From contig CAWUHX010000071.1 of NCBI GenBank assembly GCA_963922205.1, positions 620,001 to 684,000 of the forward strand: a stretch of DNA of 64,000 nucleotides. The letters are read 5' to 3'. The position numbers were made by a program, and so were the translations under genes. The DNA is from Romanomermis culicivorax. Its lineage: Eukaryota > Nematoda > Enoplea > Mermithida > Mermithidae. The notes beneath the pieces were generated by a model, which made no database searches, was not told where the DNA came from, and saw nothing but the letters and a program-made list of their open reading frames with translations. Below, in pieces: positions 25,601-38,948 of the stretch; position 1 is the stretch's first letter, and every line of letters begins with the position of its first letter.

Positions 25601-28600
25601 TTTCTCACCCAAAACTCAAGAAATTCAGTTTTAAAAGTCAGGAACTGACGCGAAGTAAATGAAATACAAGGGAAATAACTTTTAATCATTTTTCTGACGA
25701 AATTAATCAAATTTATCAATTTTAGAGTGGGCAACTAAAAATTAATCTCTGCAACCAAATTTTTCCTCAAGCTACAGATCAACCTGGCTTGTGCGAAAAA
25801 CTCCTGATGATTGATTTGAATAATGAATGGTCTAATATGTGAACCTTATTATTCTATGTGTGATTAAGAATGTATTCAAAATGATTGATCTGTTATGTGG
25901 GCTTCTACTGTGATTTTAAAGAGTATTTTTGACTAAATTCGTTGAAAAAAACATTGTTTTTTACTACCACATTTATCTACAAACTTTTTAGTTTTGGCTT
26001 GTTGAAATTCCTGTTGGCCTGTGAAATTTTGACCTTAGGAGCCAAATGGCCGGTCGAGAAAAAACCAAAAAGCCCTGGTCGGAAACACGAAAATTTCCAA
26101 AGTCTAGAATTTTTCTAGCAGTTTCTAACAAAATTTTACTAGTCAATCCACATTTTGAACGTTCTCAAGATTCCCCTACACACTTCAGATAATTTATCGC
26201 GCGATTCTAATTCAAGCTTTCACAAATATAATCATAGAATTACTTTAAAATATCATTTTCAGTGTCTCGAGTCATAGTCATAAAAATTCTTGAAAATTGT
26301 CAAAAAATTAAATTTTTCATTAAAAACCGAGTCAGCAAAGAGCATTTTATTATACCTGGAACATGATCCCCTTCCAACGATACGGTAGCCGCAGCGACGC
26401 TCTCTGTTTGGCCGTAACCTTCCAAAATGACGCAACCCAATGCGATACGCATGAAAGTTAGCGTTTCGGGCGGGCAAGGGGCGCTGCCTGTTATAATCAA
26501 GCGTAAACGACCACCCATAGCCGAACGGATACGCTTGAAGATAAGACAATCCCACCACGAATCTGTTCGTATAATTCGTCTGAGAAAGAGACATGAATTG
26601 TGACTAACAATTCTTTTATTCGAATTCAAAGTTTGATATTTCAATTAAACATTCTAGTTTCATGGCTTATCTGAAAAGGAACTTTATAGTTTATCGAACT
26701 GAAAGATATATATATTTTAGGTATTTTCGTTTGAACTTTAGGAGAATTCGCCGCGGTACGATGAAAATACTGTGAGTAACAAAAAATTGATTCAACTCGT
26801 TTTTCGAAAATTTTTGTAGCAAATTTTTTCACATGATCACAAAAATATTAAACGCAAAAAGCAATTTGTCACCATTTTATTTGTCTAAGCTTCTTATCTT
26901 CGGTGTTAAATGTTATTTATGATTAAGTAATTCTACAGAATAGATACGATAAAATTTGATCTGGTTCAATTAAGAAAACTCATGTGCAATACAAGGATAA
27001 AAATATGCGTACTTTGTGTGCGCTTTGTCAATGGTCATCAAAAAACTACCATTTACCGAAGCGCGCGAGCAGAGAACGTGAATTATTTCCGAGTAGACAT
27101 TCGTCTTGACTGACTTAATCTTAATAGAGGTCATTTGAAATATATGCACTCGTATACATACATACATGCGGGTAGGGTTGGGGGGAATTGTCCCCCCGCA
27201 GATTCGACCCCAAAACTATGATCGGGAAACTGATGAAGAATAATGAGCAAGAGAGACGAAAGAGTCGTCGTAAGGACAAAAATGATGCTGCAGTTTTCAT
27301 TTGAAAAATGCGCAAAATGAAGCAAAAATTTTAGACTAACCAAAAAAGTCTTCAAACTTATTCGTTTTTCTAATTCAACAACATTATTTTTGAATGACTG
27401 AGCAAAAAAAAATTGTTACTGACATTTCTGTAATTAGAGATGGACATTTACATTTCAACTGATTCAATTTCTCGATTTGGATATTTTAGACGCTGGAAAT
27501 GGGGGTTTTCAACCCTTATCCCTAAAATAAAAGCTTTCTATTTTCATGTATTCGCTGTTTCCCAATGAAAATCTTTCTGTTTACAAGGTTCAGAAAACTT
27601 CGTGTGAGAATAAATTTATGAAGGTCAATAAAAAATGTCAATTTCTAACAAAATATAAACCGATTACTAAAGATAAGCGAAATGAGGAGCTAAGGATCAT
27701 GAAAAACATAAATGCATAACTTTTCCGGAGCCTAGCACCGAAGAATTTTTGAACACAGAAGCTCATGAAATGTTAAAAAATTTATTCTAGAGATGATTTG
27801 TAATAGTATCGGTTTAGATATTCAATCGAAAAATAATACTTATTAAAAACATATGAGAAAAATCAACAAAGTCATATCTATCGCGAAAATTTTGAGAAAG
27901 TGTCGAGTTTTACCCGCCCTAATATGAGATGAGACTTAGAAGATTCATGGAAGCAATCAAGAATAACTTGGAAATGGAACTAAACTTCTTTTTGTCTGTG
28001 CTTCCTCATAATTTTTAGTTAATATAATAAATTATTGTCCGCGCCGGAAAAATTTGAGATTTTAACCTTCTAAAGTGCATCAAAATGCATATTTTCATCA
28101 ACGTCAGCAGTAGAAACGCCGAAAAAAGTTTTAGTTCTGTGCGCAAAATAATCAAAATTTTTTTCGCACAGCCCGAAAAAAGTCCAGATTGTGGGGAAAA
28201 CAAAAAAAAATTTCTATTCTAACCTCTGTCCTGGCTGACTCCCAGCAGAATTTCTATGCTGTATGCACTTAGATCAAAGCCATAATTATTAAAAAATCTT
28301 TCAGTCAGCGTCAAACATCTTTAAAACTCATCAATTAGAGCATACTTGTTTAGATCGCAAGTTTTCGACCAAACGGCGTAATTAAAAATCCATTGTTTAA
28401 CAAAACTCGTCCTGGCTTCGGCCATCGCCCGATCGTAGACTCTAGTCAAAAGTCTGGGCACCGTCGGCATGATGGTTGGTTTAAGCTCTATTAAATCTTC
28501 GGACAACGTTTTAATATCGCCACGGTAAAAGCCAATTTTTCCGCCAACGCTCAAAACCATGGCCTAAAACGTTCTAATATATTGACTTGAATAGACTATT

Positions 28601-31600
28601 TATATAAATACCACAATAAGTTACGATTTTATAAATTCCAGGAATATGCTTTCTCAACGTACACAAAGTCAAACTAGGAGTCAGTTTTTCTTTCCAGTCA
28701 ATAATAAGCTAGACGTAGAATTGTATTTTCCATGCATTGCTCATTTATTACGGATAAAGATTGAAGAGATCAGTGAAGACCTGAGTCTTTTGCCCTATTA
28801 AAAAGAATTTTTTGAAGTAAAATTTTTTTGTATACACACTTCGATCACGCGTTCGAACATGTGGGCTAAAGGTAAATATGAAATTGCGACGTCGTCGCTA
28901 GTCGGAAATGTGTATTTGCAAACGGAAAGTGAGGTACAATCGGCGACTACATTCGCGTGAGTTAACATGACTCCTTTGGGTAAACCCGTAGTTCCACTCG
29001 TATAACAAATCGTGGCCAAATCGGAAGGCGACGGTGGCTTGAAAGAAAAAAAACAGGATGAGACTCAGCGAATTCGAACTTATACATATAATAATAATAT
29101 TTATAGCAGTAAATATAAGCAATAAACACTCATTCCTTAACTGTGGATTTGCAAATCAGTTGGAAAAATTGGTTTGTATTGGGAACCGATACAATTTTAT
29201 ATGAGAAAGCAAATACATTACTTTGAAGTTTACAGATTTTGATTTTACAATTAAGAAATCCAACAGGTTGTCCAGTATTTGTCAATATAATGATACTATT
29301 TTCATGATGTTCCTCATCAGAGCGTGAGGAGGTTATTATTCTCGTTTTGAATATTGAAAATAGCTTATCGAGCGGAGGTGGCTGATTACTATAAAATCAT
29401 CAATTTTGTGGCCATTATGGGACTCATACCCGTATCCAGGATTTTCAAAAAGCGGGGGAGGGAAATTTCCTAAAATTCTTTTAGAATTTACTGAATAGAA
29501 AAAAATCAAAATCATTTAAAGACGACTTATTTTCAGTTAGTTTATATGTAACTGGATTAGTGGCTAAATTCTATGTTTGACAAAAAGTATGTAAATATAA
29601 TAATTGAATTTAGGATTGCGATTATAAGTACATTGCTGAAATTTTTTTTCTAAAAAAAATTTAGGGGGAATTCCCCCCCCCTTCCCCTCTAAATACGGGT
29701 CTGATGAGACTGCAATCAAAAGTTCTCGTCGCAATCTATTCAAAAACATAGTTTTCGATGTATCTTTCATAAGAACAGAATCGTGACAATAAATCAGCGT
29801 TTACCATTTTCTGGATAATTGATGTCCTTATGTTTCATGGCAGCGCAGTGTAGACAACAACATAGCGTAAGAGGTATTACCCCTACCAGAGGTCTGAAAA
29901 AATATTTACTATCCCAGGAAAAATAGCGCACTAGGCGGCGAAATTTCTTGAAAAATGGTGTGAGCAAACTCTATTTCTATATTGCATTGTACTCCAAGCA
30001 ATAGTCTACAGTTTTCATCGTGAGTAGACAAAAAATATTGGGTGGGAAGAATTCAGCTCAACACGAAAAAAATTGCGAAAGTAAAGAATATTCTTGGTTG
30101 ATTTTCTTATTTTTGAATTTAATTTGCCTGCTTCCAAGTAGTAATCCGCATGATTTTTGCTGTTTCATCTGAATTTGTAGGAAACAGTTAATTTATACGT
30201 AACTTTTTCGCTTTCCAACTGGTTGACGGCATTAAAGGAGACCCTAGGCGAATGAGAGGACATGACACACCCGTACGAGATGCTGACGACCAAAACAATA
30301 GGTGGCAGTACTACCCAGCCAAAATCATAGATTTACCCACATTAAAATTACGCACCTCGTTGATTATGGAGCAATATACGAACAGTATCTTTGAAAATAA
30401 AGATTTGACTCTCACCAGAGGCGACGGAGTGTCACGTAACTTTTGTCCGATTTCTTCCAATTCACACAACGAAACTATAGTAACCCCATTCGACGCACCC
30501 ATATCTCGTAATGATTCATTGAATTCCTCCATCACAACAATTAAATGCAAGTGTTTGTATTCGTCGTATTTTTTTAAAATAGTTTCGGCTCTTCCTTGAT
30601 GATCTACTACAATAATTTTCATCGTGGCTGGAAGAAAAATTAATTATTATTATTCAAAACATCAAAATGAAAGCGTTCGAACTTTGTTGAATGATAAATG
30701 TGACGCCATCGTGTCCAAGTGTATCGTATAATGGAACTAGAACCATGGAATATTCGTAACATGCTTGTTCAGTAATGACCCACTAAAAATAAAAACGGGA
30801 AGCAATTTGTATCTGTTTTCTTCTTGAAACGATGTTTTTGAAGAAAAAAATTTGTTTCAAAAATTTTTTCAATTCCGAGAAACGGAAAGGAAATTTTTTG
30901 AGTTCGAGGTGAGGGAACAGCGGGGGCAAAATTTTTCAATCATTTATTGTGACAAAACTAGAAATTGTTCATTATTTAAAACGCAAACAAGTTTCACACT
31001 ATTTTTACCATTTGAAATTAGATTTGAATTTGAATTAAATTTGAAATCAGTTCTCATTCTTAGTTTAATACAATGGAATTAATAATTGTTAGTGCTTCTG
31101 ATGAAATGTTAGCGCATCTTATTATTTACAAATATTCTAAATAAAAAAACTTCTCATAAACTTCCTGATATTGTCCGTTCAATTTAGCATGAAACTCTTC
31201 GATGTGATTAATGGATTTTTTCAAATGAATTTCTATTAGAACTATAAATATTCTGTTACATATTTCCAAAGTATGCATGTTATTGGGGGAAAAGAAAGAA
31301 ATCTCCAGCAGAAATCGTCGGACATATGGTTAGCCATATGGTGATCCCCTCAAGCTTTGTCAATTACTAGCCATATGGTAGTCATAGGGAGGGACCTCCA
31401 TACTTTTGCTCTCAATAGCTGAAAAATGTCAATTGTTTAATAAAAAATAGTCATTTTTGAACAATAAGCGGTCAAAGATGTGAATTTTTTGGCGTTCCGC
31501 GCCATACACACATTTTTTACAGTTTTTTGATAAATTTATTATTTTTTAAACCATTTATCGGACTCTTTGGCCAAAAATCAGAATTTTCTCCCCTCAAGGA

Positions 31601-33794
31601 CACCCCTAAAATGTTGGGCCATCAATGACTCTCCCTAGACTACGGAGCACTGTTACATGTTCAAAGCTACCCTTATTCTCGTCTTGCTAAACATGCCACG
31701 AAAACAAAATTTGTACAGTGAGCAGGACAGATTACTGAACTGTTTGAAGTTTGACTCTAACTTCTGAAAGCCTGTATTTCTTTTATAGTTTGCATCTGTA
31801 CACGCGTGGCCGTAACATAGCGAAAAAGTTGTCACATATGATTCAATTTGATTCTTGAGTTTCAAATGATGAAAATAAATAGAAACGAAGAGCAAAAACA
31901 GAGTATCCGAATCGATTAATCTACCAAGAAGTCGTCAATTCTCAATTTCAATCGAGTCATTCTAACATTAGAAAATTTTCTAATTTCAATTTCCCAATTT
32001 CCAATTCTCATAAGAGAAAATACACAGTGCGGAAATTTATACAATCGTCAGTGGATAACTGAATATACCAATTTTTGTCATTTTTGATCGACTAATGCTC
32101 TGAATGTGTGACTTTGCAATGCCCCGGCCAGGGATTTTCGACTCTTTCGGCCGGGGCCGAGAGCCGGTCGTCAATCATTCGAGATCAAAAAGTACATCTT
32201 GCCGCATTTTAGGGTGCAAATAATAATCCCGGGCAAAGGTTCCCAAGGTCAGATTTTCAGGTAGGGGTAAATTTAAAATTTTGCGGGGTAGTGTAGCTAA
32301 ATGTGTACTAGAAAAGTCATTTTCCCCTAAATTAAGCATCCAGTGATCAATTTTTAGGGGTTCAGATAGAAGTAATACCCCCTCATACCCAACCCTAGAA
32401 GGCAGTCTGATCCCGAGCGCCAGCTTCGGTAGCGACATAAAAATGAGCAGGTACCGCTACGTACCTCTCGGCAGATATTTGGAAACATATGATCTTTCAA
32501 GAACCCCTGCCAAATATTTTGACAAAAACCTGTTGACGTTTGAAGATAATCGGAAGAGTATACAGCTTAAATATAATTAAATATAAATACGAAAAAAGTT
32601 AGCAAGTTTCAAGAGCGTTATACTTCTTTGGATCGGTTTATCCAAGTAAGCTCTTTAAATAGGTACGTTTCGAGCGTTTTTTCGCTATCCATTGAAATAC
32701 GAGTAGTATTGGTTGATTTTTTCTCATTAGTATTCATGTCCAAAAGTACTCAACAGCAAGAATCGGAACTTTTCTAGTATTCTGCATGAGGATAAGGAAC
32801 TTTTTTGGATGTGGTGTGGTATGCTTTTTGGACTGTGATGGACATAAATACGAATGCAAGGGGAATAAGTCTTGAGAGGGAAACAAACAAAATTATTGAC
32901 TTTACATCAAAAAAAGACTTTTCGGTTTCTTGTCGACCTTGAAACGTGTACAAAGAGGCTAGGACAAATTCAAGCAGCATTACGAAAAATTGAATGAAAA
33001 TTTTCTAAAGCTGCATTACCTTATGATCACTTGAGAGAATGATCTTTTGACCGGGATGAGTGTGATGAGACGTCTTATATTAGGAAGAGCACATAAAATT
33101 TAACAGTAGAAAATATAGAGAATACTGTTAAATAGTTCCTTGAAATCAGAGTGAAGATGAATCACAACTAGATGTACTTTAAAAAATTGTTTCACAGCTA
33201 AAAACTTTTGTGTTGCACGCTATAACGTATTCAGAAAGCACCGGTATCCAAACAAGCAAAAAATTCGATATCGCAACAAATAAGTGCAAAGAATATTGGT
33301 AGATTTTCTGACAGAAGCTAAATGATTCCTACTTCTGGCCGATTTTTCGAATAAATACCGACCAAACTCTTTTGTCCGGGCTCAATTTTCTTCTGTAACA
33401 TTCCACGAGCCAAATTCCTAGCTCTGCATAAAACTTCGGAATACGTTTGCCAAACGTAAGGCGATTTGCCGTCCGCTTGTAATTTGCGATGACCTAGACA
33501 TTCGCCATTTTTAGATACTTTTTCGCCCCGGCGGATGAGGTGGTATAAAGTGGCCGGCGTTTCGGGAAAAACGGTTGCCTTAAGTTGCTTATCGCAGGCG
33601 ATAAGTTGTGAAATGCGAGCACCTGATTCAATCTGAAAACATAATAAATCCACGCTATACATAAAACAGGCAAATAGCAATAGAAATGTAAAACATAATA
33701 TTAATATATAATAGAATATTATTACCGGATGAGGAATAGTTTGATCATCTAGGTCTATAATTGGTTCGATTTGCAAATATGACGGCTGCGTCAT
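22613..33794 (-). CDS. Acsl: Long-chain-fatty-acid-CoA ligase (ACSL), 11 exons
   Basis: Activates long-chain fatty acids to acyl-CoA with ATP, at ER, mitochondrial or peroxisomal membranes, feeding lipid synthesis and beta-oxidation. Exons (minus): 33794-33726, 33632-33333, 30782-30683, 30627-30416, 29037-28840, 28563-28346, 26579-26356, 24382-24123, 23507-23310, 23243-23172, 22783-22613. Together 2022 nt, 673 residues plus TGA, all GT-AG, phases continuous. Motifs: [26 protein letters not shown], the AMP-binding loop [11 protein letters not shown] (exon 5), [19 protein letters not shown] (exon 7), [14 protein letters not shown] and [22 protein letters not shown] (exons 8-9), and the C-terminal [12 protein letters not shown] lysine block. 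It resembles the ACSL1/5/6 branch. The ATG at 33794 has an in-frame stop shortly upstream. The N-terminal membrane anchor usual in ACSLs is not encoded downstream of it and may lie in an unseen upstream exon. The exon 3 donor (GTTCGA) is weak but required by phase. Introns carry several TIR elements. Confidence 0.95.
24684..26077. mobile_element. hAT-like element with GGCTCC/GCCAA word array, in ACSL intron 7
   Basis: 1394 bp, termini CAGGGTTTTTTAGG and CCAAAAAGCCCTG. Flanks GTCCGAAA (24676-24683) and GTCGGAAA (26078-26085) match at 7 of 8. Near both ends words such as GGCTCCT and GGCTTGT recur. The interior has two forms of the GGCGC hairpin (24856, 25560). No transposase frame, hence non-autonomous. 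Confidence 0.85.
27131..27330 (-). repeat. Copy of the signal-peptide-like exon repeat
   Basis: Inside an ACSL intron. The minus strand resembles 210-325 and 60308-60526: the frame has [20 protein letters not shown] at the place of LNYSIIFIL in the others. The splice acceptor seen in the other two copies is degraded. Its meaning is uncertain; it may be an exon relic of a dispersed small gene or a repeat. Confidence 0.35.
29427..29701. mobile_element. Possible small TIR element, ACCCGTATCC termini
   Basis: ACCCGTATCCAGG at the left and TCTAAATACGGGT at the right are inverted, with G- and C-runs just inside (GCGGGGGAGGG; CCCCCCCCCTTCCCC). No target duplication found, so only tentative. Confidence 0.4.
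31272..31660. mobile_element. TIR element, CATACATGTAA family (inverted copy)
   Basis: In an ACSL intron, opposite in orientation to the copies at 2183 and 3632. It shares the palindromic ATGGTTAGCCATATGG/ACTAGCCATATGGTAG words, the GGCGTTCCGCGCC hairpin and the CCCTAGACTACGGAG end. Termini are diverged and the target duplication is not clear. Confidence 0.6.
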
Positions 33795-34661
33795 ATTAGT
33801 TTTCTCTTATTTCGTCAAATAAAAATTCTAACTTAAATAGGACGCAGGTTTTGTTACTTGGCAGTTCAGCAACCTGAAAAAGCAGTGCAAAAATTATTTT
33901 ATTTTTTGACCAATCCTGCAAAAATGACTAAAAACCGAAAAAATTCTAATCAGGCTGGTCACATTGCGCTTATATACGATAAAATCGGTGTTATAAAGCC
34001 TATGGCAGGAAGCTATTCCGGAGGGGTCGCACATTTTTGCCACTCAATTTACTGTAAAATTGGCATTTCTGACGTGACTTTTTCTCGAAGAAAAAAACAA
34101 AGGTCAAACTCTGCTTTTTTAACACTTGAAACATTTGGGGGGGGGCATTTCCACCAACTCCCTGGCTCGGTTTCACCACAATTTTATGAGTCTTACGAGT
34201 GATGAATTCTAGGAGTAAATAAGTTTCACCAGCTTTACTCGTGCTCCAGGTGATGAGCTTACAACTTACGGGCGACGGTCAACAAGTTAGGAGTGACGCA
34301 ATTTGTGCTACGGGTGACGTGCTTTGAGTCAAGAGTCCCCAGTAAGAGTGTTTCACTATGTTTTTCGTAGGACTCGTAAAATGATCATTTTATGGGTGCT
34401 TTTTGACACACGTTATACGGGAATTCGTAATCTTTTTATAATCCGATGTTGTAATCAGGTCCGGAAATATTTAGTTTGTTTAGTTCGATTATTCTGTGAT
34501 GACATTGGAATTTCTTTTGAATTCGTTCGGTTTTTTTAATTTTGCATCGATTCTGCTCAAATGATGTTGCTTGAGGCTAGATTGACTGTCTCCCATAGGT
34601 GGCCAAGTTTCCCAAAAGCTGGCGGTATAGCTACAGTAATGGTACCTAAATGATTCGACAG
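33795..34661. other. ACSL upstream region
   Basis: No gene supported. Weakly iterated GGGTGACG/GGAGTGACG words occur at about 34190-34330. The ACSL promoter and first non-coding exon may be here or further upstream. Confidence 0.35.
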
Positions 34662-35341
34662 CAGTGTTTTTTTAGCGTCACTCCCGTTAGCGCTGGCACG
34701 TTAGTGCACAGAAATAAATTATTCGCGTTGATTTTCGATTAAAACACATAGTATAGTCAATCCGTAGAATATGTAATATGTCGTACAGGTTAACACAAAA
34801 TAACTTGTGCACTCACCGGTTTGAAACAAAAATAGTTAGTTGACAAATTCCTTAGCTGTGTAAACTTCGAAATGAATAATAATATACCCACTTTGCTCTA
34901 TCAGCTGTGTAAATATGTATATGAGTCAATAGCGCATGAATTTAGTTATTCAAAATTTAATTATCTTCAATTTTTCATATGCATTAACTTTACATTTATA
35001 TAATTGGCCCAGAAATCTTTGCTGTCTTTTTTGACTAAACCAGTCAAAAATGATATTAGTCATCAAAACGAAGAAACACAATTTTTGAATTTATAGCCGA
35101 TGGCATTTTTTTCAGAATTTGATCCAACCATGAGTACATGTATTTGGATTACTATGATGTACTATGAGAAGTGTTTCCTTATGCTGCTGAGCTGCGAATT
35201 TCTAGATGTTAATGCATTTTCGAATCACTTGAAATTACTCAAAAGTTTCGGCAAAAATTTTCATTAGCGCGCAGCGCTAATGACTATCATTTTTCATTAG
35301 CGCAAAAAATTTCCATTAGTGCCGCGCTAAAAAAAACACTG
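34662..35341. mobile_element. hAT-like element with TTAGCGC word array
   Basis: 680 bp. Starts CAGTGTTTTTTTAGCG and ends CGCTAAAAAAAACACTG. Perfect 8-bp duplication TTCGACAG on both sides (34654-34661 and 35342-35349), as for hAT insertions. TTAGCGC/GCGCTAATG is iterated inside both ends. No coding sequence. This is the best preserved member of the family also seen at 2545-4695. Confidence 0.93.
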
Positions 35342-35694
35342 TTCGACAGTACTATTTTTAAACAGTTGAGTACAGATTTGCATGAAACAATAATTTTGTA
35401 TATTCTCGGATCACTTTCTTTTCATCCTCTCTCAATATGAATATGCATCTTGAGCCTAACAACAGTTTTCGTGAAACGTATTTACTGTAACTTTACTGAC
35501 AACTTTTCAGAAACAAACAGTAATCTTCATGCCAAACTATTGTGTGAACAGTTTTACAAAATTGATTAGACTCATAGAATTTTATTTATTTCACTCACCG
35601 CAAAAATTTTCGGGTTTTTACATTCTGAAATGCTGGAAAATGAATCTTCACAACAATGAGAAATGAATTGGTTTAATCTGTTTCTCATTCCAGC

Positions 35695-36659
35695 CACTGT
35701 TTTTTTTCTCCAGATCGGGCGTTTTGAGGAAAAGAAGTCGGAGAAGAGAAAAAAATTTTGAGCTCCCTCCTCATTTGGGGAAGAAAATGTTGGGGATCGG
35801 ATACAGAATTTTGGTGCATTTTATAAGATCCAAATCTCAACATTTTTCGACGCTCCACACCCGGTTATAACTTTGATTATTAAACCAGCTATGGCGTGGC
35901 TTTTAGCATGTCTACCTTCACTTACTATTTAATCTTGAAAAGTTTTCATCATCTTAAACGTATTCTCTCATGTTTTAATTGGTAATCTTCAATGTTTTAT
36001 CTTTATATTTAATGAAGATCCGCAAATTTTCCTTGATACATTTTTTGAGAAAGATTAATGTGTCAACTTCCTAAACTTTTTGATGCGATTGTTTCTTTCT
36101 CAACATAAACTGAACTCAAAAGCCCCATGGAAGTATTTTTGGAAAATTTATACTTTTCTTACTCATAGTTCTTCAGCCAAATTTATGAAAGCTTACAGAT
36201 AAATTATATACTGGTTTAAAAATTTTTCAAATGATAAATTTCTAGAAATTACGATTTTTAAACAGAAAATTCGAATCCAATTCTTGAAACATAAGTTCAG
36301 AAAATTAATTTTCCAGTGTCACAGAATGTCAATACCCAAAAAAATTTCCGGCACTCGTGTAATTTAAAATAATTATGCTCTGGGATAGTTTGATGGGAAA
36401 TTTTTTTCATAATGCATGTATGTAAAAACAGTGTCTATGAGCATTTTTAAATGAAAAAAAACGACTCAGAGAAAATGAGGAAAAAATTTTTGGGTCTTTA
36501 CGCACTTTATGGCCTATCGAACTTTCTTTGACTTTCTTTTAACCATACAACCTATATGCTAAAAATCTTGGAAAAAAATCGATAGGTCAAAAAATGCATA
36601 AGTGCCAAATTCTGACTCCTTTCATCATTAGGGGAAAAGGACGGCGGGAAAAAACAGTG
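35695..36659. mobile_element. hAT-like element, CACTG termini, ~1-kb backbone
   Basis: 965 bp. Starts CACTGTTTTTTTTCTCC, ends GGGAAAAAACAGTG, flanked by ATTCCAGC and ATTCCAGG (7 of 8). The interior from about 35890 to 36330 is homologous to 59210-59620 and, inverted, to 52650-53050. Non-coding. Confidence 0.88.
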
Positions 36660-37784
36660 ATTCCAGGAAAAATTTTAGGATTTTTGTACTCTATAACGGT
36701 GTAAATAAATCCCCCATTCGACGCAAATAAAAGCAGCTAATATTATAGTTATTGACTCAGCGCAGAACGTCAAGATAATGTTGCGTTTTCAGCCCCTAAA
36801 ATGTCTGAAAATCAGGATAATTCTGTCTTCGACCAATCAAAAAGTTTGTGCCAATTGGCACAAAGTTCCAAAAAGTTTTGTGCCATTCCAATATTTTCGT
36901 GCCAAAAACTCAGGCTTGCACACAGTCGGGCTGCGCAACCAAATTTTTTATGTCAAGTTGCACAGTGCAACTTGAAGCCTGATTGGCCTTTTGATTAGAT
37001 TATAGGGTTCCCTGTCCGGAGATGCATTTTATGCGTTATAAAAGAGAAAATAGTCAAAATTTTCCAGCGCTGTAAGCCGCATTTTAATTAATTTGTAATT
37101 TTTCTATATTATTCTATAACCCAATCAAAAGGGTAGTCAGCTTGACCATCAAAAAAAATTTTTTCCTCAAAGTGATGCCTAAGCACAAAAAAATTACCTC
37201 AATTTAAAAAAAATTCCTCACAAATGGTCGATTGAGGAAAAAACCGTGCCACGTTCACTTTGTCCACATCAGTGTTTTTTTGCTGAAAACCTTTTGCCCC
37301 ATTTGAGGAAAAACGCCAAAAAATTTATCCGCATGAGGAAAAATCAATTTTTTTAGTTTCCTTGCTTAAAAATCGCTTAAATTCATTTCTGATGTGTTTT
37401 TTAACGTTTCTATTAACTTGCATTTTATTCCCCCAAAAAACCGACATTTTTTTGCAAAAATTTTCGAGCTATGACCTGCTTGTAAATAAATATTCAAGTG
37501 AGTTTACATGAGAAAAAGCAAGAGAATAATTCAATGGCATAACCTTTATTTCTTATATTTCTTTGACGACGTAAAACAAGTTAATTTTTACATAACAGGT
37601 AAATCAAACAGTAAACTTTGATAAAAAGATAACAATGAAAAATAAAATTTTAAAACTGATTATTAACAGCTGGCAATGTGATATGAAGGTATGAACTTGA
37701 CTACAGGCCTTTTTCTGCAAAGGCCAGGTGCCAATGTGCAACTTGGAGAAGAATTTTGGTTGAGCAGATAAATTTTTGGTTGTT
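36660..37784. repeat. Repeat mosaic with TTGTGCCAATTGGCACAA and TTCCTCAA words
   Basis: 36840-36905 carries the palindrome TTTGTGCCAATTGGCACAAA and further GTGCCA words, as at 53070-53100 and 55005-55090. 37150-37370 carries CCTCAA/TTGAGG words, repeated at 50885-50970. Both look like ends of hAT-like elements, but I could not pair the ends. No gene. Confidence 0.5.
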
Positions 37785-38327
37785 TTTTTTTATTTTTATT
37801 TTTTGAATTAAATATCTTTATTGGCCAAGAGGGGGTATAAAAAAAAGCCTGGTCTTACGGCCCGCGACGATAACAAAAAAACTATACAATAATGTCCAGC
37901 AATATAAAAACTTGCATGTAATTTATCTGGATTAACGCTATAAACTAAATAACATAATTCTTACCTGAAAATTATAAATATTCAGACAGAGAAAAAAATG
38001 AAGCGAAAAAACATAAATGGCAATTAAACTACAGTAATTTTACGTGTGAAATAAATTTTGACGAAACTTTATTTTTCAAACATACGAAAATAATGCGAAA
38101 ATAGAAAATTCAATAAATATTTTGAAACCGCTATAATACAAAAATTTTTTTTCCCTCAAGAAACGCAAGGATCTGAACGGCCTTAAAAATTTATTAAAAT
38201 TTTATATCTACTCTTCTTACATACTTTATTTTTGAGGAAAAAGTTTTCCAAAACCCTATAATCTAATATATCGTAAAGTCTCAAAATATAAACCTGGAAA
38301 TTTTTTTTTTAATTTCCCAAGGATCTT
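37785..38327 (-). mobile_element. 3' end of a non-LTR retrotransposon (downstream of the LTR insertion)
   Basis: Continues the reading frame interrupted at 49394. The frame runs from 38327 to a TGA at 38283-38281, about 15 codons beyond the insertion site. A non-coding tail follows to an AATAAA and A-rich end (plus-strand T-rich run about 37785-37815), typical of a LINE 3' end. Part of 38140-38275 may belong to a TTGAGG-word element, so the tail may be mosaic. Confidence 0.55.
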
Positions 38328-38948
38328 TGTTGTGCAGGTCTTTCCTTAAGAGGCGTAAGAAAAGATAACTCTGGTCTGAACTGACCTGTTAGAACTGATC
38401 CCTTGGCTAAGCCTCGGTGATAGTGCAACAGTCCGGTTCCCCAGACCTACAACAACAAAGATAAACTTAACTCTAAATACGGGGGCCTTACCAAGGTCCT
38501 CCGCAGTCTCCTAGATGAGACAAGGAATCCCCTCAGGGATAAACTTACTTGGGTATAACCCGGAAGGGGTTTCCCAAAACTTACTTGATGTAAGCTGGCG
38601 CCTGGGCCTTTGGCCCTCCGCCTTCGACGTTCGGTAATAAATCCTAAACAATAAATAACAAATATGTAAATCAATATTTCCGATGCAATAATAAAAAATG
38701 TGGATTGACCACAGTAGAAATATATGCAAAGTAAAGACGAATTGCTGGGAACTTTATTTAGGGACGCCAGCAAAGTAACGAAAAATATAATAAAAATCGA
38801 AATATAGTGAACAATGATTTTTCACTATCATTTTTGGTCTTTCTGTGGCGCTCCATCCTATGCAAATGTCTGCGCCGCTGGTCGTCCCTTTCGTCGATTT
38901 GCATGTCGATTTCCCCACACGAAATTGGCATCAACAGGGTGCCCAACA
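38328..38948 (-). repeat. 3' LTR of the young element
   Basis: 621 bp, reads identical to 48773-49393. On the minus strand it begins TGTTGGGCACCC and ends CCTGCACAACA. Confidence 0.95.

Noticed and set aside
32175-32438. 87-residue minus-strand frame in an ACSL intron
   Set aside because: Sits beside a GGCCCCGG hairpin and has no known domain; not needed for ACSL, whose exons are in phase without it.
36911-36980. Small TIR element with CAGGCTT ends
   Set aside because: Only 70 bp, without a target duplication; probably an internal palindrome of a larger element.
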